A DNA stretch of 64,000 nt from Streptomyces sp. SCSIO 75703 (GTDB taxonomy: Bacteria > Actinomycetota > Actinomycetes > Streptomycetales > Streptomycetaceae), in the NCBI RefSeq assembly GCF_036607905.1, contig NZ_CP144555.1, positions 5,580,001-5,644,000 of the forward strand. Direction: 5' to 3'. Positions within the stretch are counted from its first letter, which is position 1. Every line of letters begins with the position of its first letter. Shown here in pieces: positions 51,351 to 58,062 of the stretch. Under the pieces are notes generated by a model. The model ran no database searches. It was not told the DNA's origin and worked only from the letters and a program-made list of their open reading frames with translations. A program made the translations under genes and the position numbers.

Positions 51351-51710
51351 TCAGCCTCCCCAGATGTCATACAGCCGCACCTCCAGCACGGCGAGGACGA
51401 CACCGCCGGCGGCGACCGTCACCGAGCCCCAGCGGGTGCGCTCGGCCAGCGACATGAACGCCGCCGCCGGGACGCAGGCGAAGGCGCCCAGCAGGTACGC
51501 CACGAAGATCGCCGTGCCCTGCTCCGGCTGCTCGCCCCGCGCCAGTTGCACCACGCCGATCACGAGCTGGACCAGGGCCAGCACCGAGACCACGGCCATG
51601 CCGATGAAGTGCCAGTCCTTCGTCGGCTGGTCACGGTAGGCGGCCCAGCCGCACCAGGCGGCGAGCAGCAGCGCGGCGACGCCGGTCACCAGCGTCAGGA
51701 CGTCAACCAT
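51351..51710 (-). CDS. Four-helix integral membrane protein, unknown function
   Basis: The 119-residue protein has hydrophobic segments at about 5-25, 38-58, 68-88 and 96-113 ('VAALLLAAWCGWAAYR', 'FIGMAVVSVLALVQLVIG', 'AIFVAYLLGAFACVPAAA', 'VTVAAGGVVLAVLEVRLY'). TAGGGT lies seven bases upstream of the ATG at 51710 (leaderless). It is the first gene of a two-gene membrane-protein operon with the next one downstream. Confidence 0.75.
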   Translation of the reverse strand: MVDVLTLVTGVAALLLAAWCGWAAYRDQPTKDWHFIGMAVVSVLALVQLVIGVVQLARGEQPEQGTAIFVAYLLGAFACVPAAAFMSLAERTRWGSVTVAAGGVVLAVLEVRLYDIWGG

Positions 51711-51717
51711 GGCAGCG

Positions 51718-51723
51718 ACCCTA
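51718..51723 (-). promoter_or_regulatory. -10 box (TAGGGT), leaderless membrane-protein operon
   Basis: On the minus strand TAGGGT, seven bases, then the ATG at 51710. Confidence 0.6.
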
Positions 51724-51816
51724 TTACGGCCCAAAAGGCCCCCCGCGCGCGACCCCGCCCGGAGCCGGGGAGCGGGGGCGCCCTCCCCGCCCGGCGGGGT
51801 TCCGCGGGCGCCGCCG

Positions 51817-51822
51817 TAGGGT
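51817..51822 (+). promoter_or_regulatory. -10 box (TAGGGT), leaderless HAD gene
   Basis: TAGGGT, seven bases, then the ATG at 51830, mirroring the divergent promoter at 51718. Confidence 0.6.
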
Positions 51823-51829
51823 CGGGGAC

Positions 51830-52486
51830 ATGAAGATCCACGCCCAGGCCCTCCTGTTCGACAACGACGGAACCCTCGTCTCCTCCCTCGAATCCGTGCG
51901 CCGCTGCTGGACGCGGTGGGCCGGCGAGTACGGGGTCACCGCGCAGGACTTCGCGCGCATCGAACTGCACGGGCGCACGGCCGCGGAGATCGCCGCCGAC
52001 CTGCTGCCCGCCCACCTCGTGGAGCAGGCCGTGGCGCGGATCGAGGACCTGGAGGTCGAGGACGTGCCCCACGGCGGCGCCCGCCCCCTGCCGGGCACCC
52101 GCGAGGTCCTCGGCGCCCTGGCCGGCGGCACCGTCCCCTGGGCCGTCGTCACCTCGGCCACCCGGCGCCTGGCCGAGGCCCGCCTCCGCGCGGCCGGCAT
52201 CAGCCCGACCACCCTCGTCACCGCCGCCGACATCACCCGCGGCAAGCCCGACCCCGAGCCCTACCTGCTCGGCGCCCGCGCGCTGGGCGTCGACCCGGCG
52301 GCCTGCGTGGTCTTCGAGGACGCCCCCGCCGGGCTCCGCTCGGGCAAGGCCGCCGGCATGACCACCGTGGCGTTGGCCACAACCCACCCGGCAGGCGACC
52401 TCGACGCCGACTTGGTGGTCGAGGACCTCTCGGCCCTGTCGGTGCTGGTCACCGACGCGGGCGTGGAGATATCCGTCCGGGACTGA
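51830..52486 (+). CDS. HAD-superfamily hydrolase (sugar-phosphatase/beta-PGM-like)
   Basis: The protein has 218 residues. HAD motif I is 'LLFDNDGTLVSS' (DxDGT), motif II 'WAVVTSATRRLAEA', motif III 'ITRGKPDPEPYLLGAR', and motif IV 'CVVFEDAPAGLRSGKAAG'. The four-helix cap after motif I is the type found in sugar-phosphate phosphatases. The exact substrate is unknown. The start is leaderless at 51830. Confidence 0.9.
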   Translation: MKIHAQALLFDNDGTLVSSLESVRRCWTRWAGEYGVTAQDFARIELHGRTAAEIAADLLPAHLVEQAVARIEDLEVEDVPHGGARPLPGTREVLGALAGGTVPWAVVTSATRRLAEARLRAAGISPTTLVTAADITRGKPDPEPYLLGARALGVDPAACVVFEDAPAGLRSGKAAGMTTVALATTHPAGDLDADLVVEDLSALSVLVTDAGVEISVRD

Positions 52487-52505
52487 GCCGTGCCCCGCCG
52501 GGCCC

Positions 52506-52549
52506 GGACACCGTCCACGTCTGTCCAGCATGCGGACAACGGTGTCCGC
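52506..52549 (+). promoter_or_regulatory. Candidate operator: repeated GGACA/TGTCC dyads before metNIQ
   Basis: GCGGACA-N4-TGTCCGC (52532-52549) is a perfect 7-bp-arm palindrome. A second GGACA...TGTCC pair lies at 52506-52526. The palindrome sits about 30-48 bases before the uORF start, over the expected -35 region of a TTTACT -10-like box (52568-52573). Confidence 0.5.
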
Positions 52550-52579
52550 TCCCGGTCGCGGGTCTGCTTTACTGACCGC

Positions 52580-52666
52580 ATGAGCACGACGAGCGACCGC
52601 ACCCCCGCGACCGAGGCGATGATGACGCCCGGTGCTCGCCGTACGTGTCGAATGTGCGCCTGCTAG
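52580..52666 (+). CDS. 28-residue upstream ORF with Cys-rich end (candidate leader peptide)
   Basis: ATG at 52580, 28 codons, TAG at 52664-52666. The C-terminal end reads TCRMCAC, with Cys at positions 23, 26 and 28, including the codon before the stop. It sits alone between the HAD gene and metN, with a TTTACT -10-like box six bases before the ATG, so it may be translated from a leaderless mRNA. Cys-rich short ORFs upstream of sulfur-metabolism genes are known in actinobacteria as cysteine-sensing attenuators. Here the assignment rests on position, composition and the downstream methionine-type transporter. It could also be chance in a high-GC leader. Confidence 0.5.
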   Translation: MSTTSDRTPATEAMMTPGARRTCRMCAC

Positions 52667-52878
52667 AGGGCCCCCGCACCACCTGAGACTCGCGCCCCGA
52701 AGCGAGCGACGGCCCCGGTCCGCCGCCGTGCACCGCAGCACGCCTGGCGGGACCACGCCCCGCGCACACGTTTCTCCCCCGGTCCACTCGCCACCGCGAG
52801 AACCGTGCCGCGTTCCGAAGCCCCCCGAAGAACAACGCCCCCGTGCCCGGCGCCACCTGACGCGCCGCGCACTCGAGA
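52667..52878 (+). promoter_or_regulatory. metNIQ leader with two interchangeable hairpins
   Basis: Between the uORF stop and metN lie two hairpins with the same stem: CTCGC (52689-52693)/GCGAG (52702-52706) and CTCGC (52787-52791)/GCGAG (52796-52800). Because the arms are identical, pairings can be exchanged, as in attenuators. I see no SAM-riboswitch core. Confidence 0.4.
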
Positions 52879-53934
52879 GTGACGGAAACCCACGTGATCA
52901 CCACATCGGGCCTCACCAAGGTCTACCGCTCCGGAGGCCGCGAGGTCACCGCGCTGGACGGCGTCGACCTGCACGTCCGCGAGGGCGAGGTGTTCGGCGT
53001 CATCGGCCAGTCCGGCGCCGGCAAGTCCTCGCTCATCCGCTGCGTCAACCTGCTGGAGCGCCCCACCTCCGGCACGGTCACCGTCGCCGGCGAGGACCTC
53101 ACCGCGCTCGCCGGCCGCGGTCCCCGGGCCGGCCGGGCGCTGCGGCAGGCGCGCAGCCGGATCGGCATGGTCTTCCAGCACTTCAACCTGCTCTCCTCGC
53201 GGACCGTGCGGGACAACGTGGAACTGCCCCTGGAGATCCTGGGCATCACGGGGAAGGAACGTTCCCGCAAGGCGCTGGCCCTCCTGGACCTGGTGGGGCT
53301 CGCCGACAAGGCCGCGTCCTACCCCGCCCAGCTCTCCGGCGGACAGAAGCAGCGCGTCGGCATCGCCCGCGCCCTGGCCGGGGACCCCAAGGTCCTCCTC
53401 TCCGACGAGGCCACCAGCGCCCTCGATCCGGAGACCACCCGCTCCATCCTCCAGTTGCTGCGCGACCTCAACCGGCAACTGGGACTGACCGTCCTGCTCA
53501 TCACCCACGAGATGGACGTCGTCAAGAGCGTCTGCGACTCGGCCGCCCTCATGGAGAACGGCCGGATCGTCGAGTCCGGCACCGTCGGCGAACTCCTCGC
53601 CACCCCCGGCTCCGAACTGGCCTCCGCCCTCTTCCCGGTGGGCGGCGAGGCGAGCGCCGCCGACCGGACCGTCCTCGACGTCACCTTCCACGGCGAGGCC
53701 GCCACCCAGCCGGTCATCTCCCAGCTCGCCCGCACGTACAACATCGACATCTCCATCCTGGGCGCCGCCATCGACACCGTCGGCGGCCTCCAGATCGGCC
53801 GGATGCGCATCGAACTCCCCGGCCGCTACGAGGACAACGTCGTGCCCGTCGGCTTCCTGCGCGAACAGGGCCTCCAGATCGACGTCGTGGAGCCCGCCAC
53901 CGAGCCGGTGCTCGTCAAGGAGAGTGCCAAGTGA
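52879..53934 (+). CDS. metN: Methionine-type ABC transporter ATP-binding protein
   Basis: The protein has 351 residues. Walker A 'IGQSGAGKSSLIRC', signature 'LSGGQKQRVGIARAL', Walker B 'VLLSDEATSALDPET' and the H-loop 'LLITHEMDV' are complete. The C-terminal 80 residues form the NIL domain ('VTFHGEAATQPVISQLA'), which in MetN binds methionine and inhibits transport. GTG 52879 is used; GTG 52894, which begins at 'ITTSGLTKVYRSG', is an equally likely start. It overlaps metI by four bases. Confidence 0.92.
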   Translation: MTETHVITTSGLTKVYRSGGREVTALDGVDLHVREGEVFGVIGQSGAGKSSLIRCVNLLERPTSGTVTVAGEDLTALAGRGPRAGRALRQARSRIGMVFQHFNLLSSRTVRDNVELPLEILGITGKERSRKALALLDLVGLADKAASYPAQLSGGQKQRVGIARALAGDPKVLLSDEATSALDPETTRSILQLLRDLNRQLGLTVLLITHEMDVVKSVCDSAALMENGRIVESGTVGELLATPGSELASALFPVGGEASAADRTVLDVTFHGEAATQPVISQLARTYNIDISILGAAIDTVGGLQIGRMRIELPGRYEDNVVPVGFLREQGLQIDVVEPATEPVLVKESAK

Positions 53935-54668
53935 CCTGGTCCCAGATGCAGCCGCTGCTCGCCGAGGCCGGCCAGGAGACCCTGGTCATGGTCGGCTGGT
54001 CCACCCTGATCGCCGTCGCCGGCGGTCTCCCCCTCGGCATCCTGCTCGTCCTGACCGACAAGGGCGGCCTGCTCCAGAACGTCCTGGTGAACCGGGTCAT
54101 CGGGCAGATCGTGAACATCGCCCGCTCGCTGCCGTTCATCATCCTCATGGTCGCCCTGATGAGCTTCACCCGCTGGGTCACCGGCACCACCATCGGCAGC
54201 AGCGCCGCCATCGTGCCGCTCGCCATCGGCGGCATCCCGTTCTTCGCCCGGCTCGTCGAGACCGCCGTCCGCGAGGTCGACCACGGGCTCGTCGAGGCCG
54301 TCCAGGCCATGGGCGGCAACACCTGGACCGTGGTCCGCAAGGTCCTCGTCCCCGAGGCGCTGCCCTCGCTCATCGCCTCCACCACCACGACGGTCATCGC
54401 CCTCATCGGCTACTCGGCCATGGCCGGCACCGTCGGCGGCGGCGGACTCGGCGACCTCGCCGTCCGCTACGGCTACCAGCGCTTCGACACCGGCCTCATG
54501 TGGGTCACCGTCGCGGTCCTCGCCGTCGCCATCTCCGCCATCCAGTTCGCCGGCGACTTCGCGGCCCGCGCCCTGCACCGCCGCGGGGCGGGCTCCTCGG
54601 CCGCCCCCGCGCTGCGGCTGCTGCGCCCCGGGAAGCCCGCCCCGGCCGACGCGGGCAAGGCCGCCTAG
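53931..54668 (+). CDS. metI: Methionine-type ABC transporter permease
   Basis: The protein has 245 residues with about five membrane helices. The cytoplasmic coupling (EAA-like) loop is 'LVEAVQAMGGNTWTVVRKVL', with 'IARSLPFIILMVALMSF' and 'GYSAMAGTVGGGGLGDLA' typical of MetI. It carries a C-terminal Ala/Pro-rich tail. It starts at GTG 53931, coupled to metN. Confidence 0.93.
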   Translation: MTWSQMQPLLAEAGQETLVMVGWSTLIAVAGGLPLGILLVLTDKGGLLQNVLVNRVIGQIVNIARSLPFIILMVALMSFTRWVTGTTIGSSAAIVPLAIGGIPFFARLVETAVREVDHGLVEAVQAMGGNTWTVVRKVLVPEALPSLIASTTTTVIALIGYSAMAGTVGGGGLGDLAVRYGYQRFDTGLMWVTVAVLAVAISAIQFAGDFAARALHRRGAGSSAAPALRLLRPGKPAPADAGKAA

Positions 54669-54737
54669 ACCCCGCTTGCCCCCAGACCCCCCGGATCACC
54701 GAGACGGGGCCGCACCACCTCAGGAAAGGCACTTTTC

Positions 54738-55565
54738 GTGCGTAACACCGCCAAGATCACCACCGCCGTCCTCGCCGCCGGAGCCCTCACGCTGGGCCTC
54801 ACCGCCTGCGGCTCCGACAAGGACTCCGCCTCCGACACCTCCGGCCCGCTGGTCGTCGCCGCGAGCCCCACCCCGCACGCCGAGATCCTCACCTTCGTCA
54901 AGGACAACCTGGCGAAGAAGGCCGGTCTCGACCTGGAGGTCAAGGAGTTCACCGACTACGTCACGCCGAACACGGCGACGGAGGACGGCTCGGTGGGCGC
55001 CAACTACTTCCAGACCCAGCCGTACCTCGACGACTTCAACAAGAAGAACGGCACCAACGTCGTCTCCGTCGTCGACGTGCACCTGGAGCCGCTCGGCCTC
55101 TACTCCAACAAGATCGAGAAGGCCGACGAGCTGAAGAGCGGCGCGACCGTCGCCGTCCCGAACGACACCGTCAACGAGGGCCGCGCCCTCCAGCTCCTCG
55201 CCGCCAACGGGCTCATCACCCTCAAGGACGGCGTCGGCACGGCGGCCACCCCGGCCGACATCACCGACAACCCGAAGAAGCTGAAGTTCAAGGAGCTGGA
55301 GGCCGCCCAGACGCCGCGCTCCCTGGACGACGTCGACGCCGCGGTCGTCAACGGCAACTACGCCATCGAGGCCGACCTCAAGCCGGCGAAGGACGCCCTC
55401 GTCCTGGAGTCCGCCGAGGGCAACCCGAACAGCAACCTCCTGGCCGTCAAGAAGGGCCGCGAGGACGACCCGCGCGTCAAGAAGCTCACCGAGCTGCTCA
55501 CCTCGCCCGAGGTGAAGAAGTTCATCGAGGAGAAGTACGACGGCGCCGTCATCCCGTCCTTCTGA
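54738..55565 (+). CDS. metQ: Methionine-type ABC substrate-binding lipoprotein
   Basis: The 275-residue lipoprotein has signal residues 1-24 with lipobox 'LGLTACGS' (Cys25), then a NlpA/MetQ domain: 'VVAASPTPHAEILTFVKD', 'LDLEVKEFTDYVTPNTA', 'ANYFQTQPYLDDFNK' and 'VVNGNYAIEADLKPAKDAL'. It captures D/L-methionine or a related sulfur amino acid outside the membrane. It starts at GTG 54738, 69 bases after metI. A terminator follows. Confidence 0.93.
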   Translation: MRNTAKITTAVLAAGALTLGLTACGSDKDSASDTSGPLVVAASPTPHAEILTFVKDNLAKKAGLDLEVKEFTDYVTPNTATEDGSVGANYFQTQPYLDDFNKKNGTNVVSVVDVHLEPLGLYSNKIEKADELKSGATVAVPNDTVNEGRALQLLAANGLITLKDGVGTAATPADITDNPKKLKFKELEAAQTPRSLDDVDAAVVNGNYAIEADLKPAKDALVLESAEGNPNSNLLAVKKGREDDPRVKKLTELLTSPEVKKFIEEKYDGAVIPSF

Positions 55566-55578
55566 TCCCGCCCGCCCC

Positions 55579-55615
55579 CCACGGGGTCCGCTCCGCCCCG
55601 GAGTGGACCCCGTGG
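55579..55615 (+). terminator. Terminator of metNIQ
   Basis: An 11-bp stem (CCACGGGGTCC / GGACCCCGTGG) plus a further CTCC/GGAG pair after a one-base mismatch, 14 bases after the metQ stop. Confidence 0.85.
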
Positions 55616-55691
55616 TGTGGTTGCGTGCTTTCATGCTGCATGCTGGGCAGTTCGACAGTCCCTGACGGTCACACAGGTTACGGAGCGGCGC

Positions 55692-56327
55692 ATGACGAGC
55701 ACCTTCCCCACCATCTCCATCAGCACGGAGCGGTTGGTGCTGCGCCCCCTCGACGAGGACGACGTCCCCGCCCTCGCGGCGATGATGAACGACGAGCAGA
55801 CCGGTGCCTGGACCGACGTCCCCCAGCCCTTCGGCGAACGGGACGCCCGGGTCTGGATCACCGAGGAGGCCCCCGCCGAACGCGTCGCCGGGCGCGGGCT
55901 CGACCTCGCCGTCACCGAGTTCCTCACCCAGCGCCTGGTCGGCGTCGTCCGCCTGGCCCACACCGACTGGCACGTCAGGTCCACCGAGCTGTCGTACATC
56001 GTCGCCCCCTGGGCCCGCGGCGAGGGCTACGCCGCCGAGGCCGCCCTCGCCGCCGCCCACTGGATCTTCGGCGACCAGAAGTTCGAGCGCATCGAGCTGC
56101 GCACCGCCGCCGACAACACCGCCGCCCAGCAGGTCGCCCAGAGGATCGGCTGCATCAGCGAGGGCGTCCTGCGCAACGCCTGCATAGCGCACGTCCGCGC
56201 CGAGGACGGCACCTGGGGCGACGTCCGCACCGACCTGATCGTCTGGAGCCTGCTCCCCGAGGACCTGGAAGGCGCCCCGGAGCAACTGGCCGACAGCGGT
56301 TTCACCACCTTCACCGACTGGAACTGA
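55692..56327 (+). CDS. GNAT acetyltransferase (RimJ/RimL-like)
   Basis: The protein has 211 residues. The family start 'ISTERLVLRPLDEDDVPALA' and motif A 'SYIVAPWARGEGYAAEAALA' are clear, followed by 'ERIELRTAADNTAAQQVAQR' and 'GCISEGVLRNA'. RimJ/RimL proteins acetylate protein N-termini or small molecules; the substrate is unknown. The ATG at 55692 follows GGAGCGG. Confidence 0.88.
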   Translation: MTSTFPTISISTERLVLRPLDEDDVPALAAMMNDEQTGAWTDVPQPFGERDARVWITEEAPAERVAGRGLDLAVTEFLTQRLVGVVRLAHTDWHVRSTELSYIVAPWARGEGYAAEAALAAAHWIFGDQKFERIELRTAADNTAAQQVAQRIGCISEGVLRNACIAHVRAEDGTWGDVRTDLIVWSLLPEDLEGAPEQLADSGFTTFTDWN

Positions 56328-56446
56328 CCTACGAGGGCCCCGGCGCCGCGGCCACGTCACGACGGCGGACCAGGTACCCTCACGGAGCCCCGCCCCTCGG
56401 GCGGCTCCGCGACCACGACCTGCGCGAACCCTGGAGACTGACGACG

Positions 56447-57655
56447 ATGGCCGACCGGGTCACGGTGATCGGCTGGGACGGCTCGCCGCTGACCACGGCA
56501 GCCCGCGCCGCCCTCGGCGCCGCCACCCTGGTGGCAGGTGCCGCCCACCATCTGGCACTGCCGGAAGTGCCCCCCGCCGCCGAACGCGTCCGCCTCGGCA
56601 GCGTCGCCCTCGCCGCCCGCCGCATCGCCGCCCACCGCGGCACGGCCGTCGTCCTCGCCGACGGCGACCCCGGCTTCTTCGGCGTCGTACGGACCCTGCG
56701 CGCCCCCGAGTTCGGCCTGGAGGTCGAGGTCGTCCCCGCCGTCTCCTCGGTGGCCACCGCCTTCGCCCGCGCCGGCATGCCCTGGGACGACGCCCAGGTC
56801 GTCGTCGCCCACCCGCGCACCCTGCGCCGCGCCGTGAACGTGTGCCGCGCCCACCCCAAGGTCGCCGTCCTCACCTCCCCGGGCGCCGGCCCCGCCGAAC
56901 TCGGCCTGCTGATGGAGGGCGTCCACCGCACCTTCGTCATCTGCGAGGAACTCGGCACCGACCGCGAACGCGTCACCGTCGTCACCTCCGACCGGGCCGC
57001 CGACCACACCTGGCGCGACCCCAACGTGGTCGTCGTCGCCGGCGGAACGCCGGGCCAGGCCCCCGCCGCCGACGGCTGGATCACCGGGCGCGACCCCGCC
57101 GCCGGACCCCGCGGCTGGTCGCTGCCGGCCGAGGCGTACGAGGGCCCCTTCGGCGAGGGCGAGACCGAACTGCTCCGCACCGCCCAGCTCGCCCGCCTCG
57201 GCCCGCGTCCGGGCGACCTCGTGTGGGACATCGGCTGCGGCAGCGGCGCCTTCGCCACCGAGTCCGCCCGCGCCGGGGCCGCCGTCATCGCCGTCGACCG
57301 CGACGTGCACGCCTGCGCCCGCACCGACGCCGCCGCCCGCCGCTTCGGCGTCCAGCTCCAGATCGTCCGCGGCACCGCCCCGCACGTCCTGGAGGACCTG
57401 CCCGAACCGGACGTCGTCCGCATCGGCGGCGGGGGCGCCCGGGTGGTCTCCGCGGTGGCCGACCGCCGCCCGCAGCGCATCGTCGCGCACGCCGCGACCC
57501 GGGACGACGCCGAACGCGTCGGCCGCGACCTGACCGAGCACGGATACCGCGTCGCGTGCGCGCTCCTCCAGTCCGTCGGACTCGACACCCGCGCCTGGAC
57601 GGAGACGGAGCGGAGCGTGGTCTTCCTGCTCAGCGCGGAGATCCCCGGGCGCTGA
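56447..57655 (+). CDS. cobL: Precorrin-6Y C5,15-methyltransferase (decarboxylating), CbiE-CbiT fusion
   Basis: The protein has 402 residues. The N-terminal CbiE methylase domain (about 1-200; 'VVLADGDPGFFGVVRTLRA', 'EVVPAVSSVATAFARAG') is fused to the CbiT domain (about 215-400; SAM motif 'VWDIGCGSGAFATESAR', 'VDRDVHACARTDAAARRFG'). It methylates C5 and C15 and decarboxylates the C12 side chain in cobalamin (corrin ring) synthesis. TACCCT at 56375-56380 is a possible -10 box. cobT and the cobA-type gene follow on the same strand. Confidence 0.92.
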   Translation: MADRVTVIGWDGSPLTTAARAALGAATLVAGAAHHLALPEVPPAAERVRLGSVALAARRIAAHRGTAVVLADGDPGFFGVVRTLRAPEFGLEVEVVPAVSSVATAFARAGMPWDDAQVVVAHPRTLRRAVNVCRAHPKVAVLTSPGAGPAELGLLMEGVHRTFVICEELGTDRERVTVVTSDRAADHTWRDPNVVVVAGGTPGQAPAADGWITGRDPAAGPRGWSLPAEAYEGPFGEGETELLRTAQLARLGPRPGDLVWDIGCGSGAFATESARAGAAVIAVDRDVHACARTDAAARRFGVQLQIVRGTAPHVLEDLPEPDVVRIGGGGARVVSAVADRRPQRIVAHAATRDDAERVGRDLTEHGYRVACALLQSVGLDTRAWTETERSVVFLLSAEIPGR

Positions 57656-58062
57656 GCGCCGCGTCGGCGGGCCGGCCGCCGGGCGACCGCGGGGGCCCCC
57701 GCACCGCGCCCCGTGATCGGCTTGTCGTACCGCGCGGGGTAGGCTGGCGGATTGTTGTACCGCACTCGGACACGCGACGCTTCGTCGTCCAATGTCCTGA
57801 AAACCCGCCAGTTCTGCGGGCGGGTGTGGTACGGCAGAACCGAGGGACGCGCAACGTGGCGCAGTCCACAGCGGACCGTCACGGATCACGGTGTCCTGAC
57901 GGGGCAACGCCCGCCACAATGCCACCGAGTGGCTTTGTCGTCATTTCCGGCGGGTCGTTCGTGCCGCTGGGCACGCACGCTCGTTCTTCACTGCGGGGCG
58001 GTCGGTGCGCCGTCCCGGGCGAGCTGGTCGTAGAGGCACAAACCGATGGGCGAGGGGTACGC
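57656..58062 (+). promoter_or_regulatory. Promoter and unusual leader of the bluB-cobT gene
   Basis: TAGGCT (about 57741) is a likely -10 box, giving a leader of about 310 bases. The leader is visibly lower in GC than the flanking genes and contains GGGC-AAC-GCCC (57902-57912) and a 9-bp hairpin with one T-T mismatch, ACAA-T-GCCAC-CGA-GTGGC-T-TTGT (57916-57938), plus CCCGCC...GCGGGCGGG (about 57804-57824). No B12-box of a cobalamin riboswitch was recognised. Reading frames here have poor codon bias. Confidence 0.45.

Noticed and set aside
52667..52878. SAM riboswitch before metNIQ
   Set aside because: I could not find the conserved SAM-I/IV cores in this leader.
57752..58033. 93-codon ORF in the bluB-cobT leader
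   Set aside because: Poor third-position GC, no ribosome site, and no recognisable domain.
57656..58062. Cobalamin riboswitch before bluB-cobT
   Set aside because: No B12-box-like core recognised; kept only as an unassigned structured leader.
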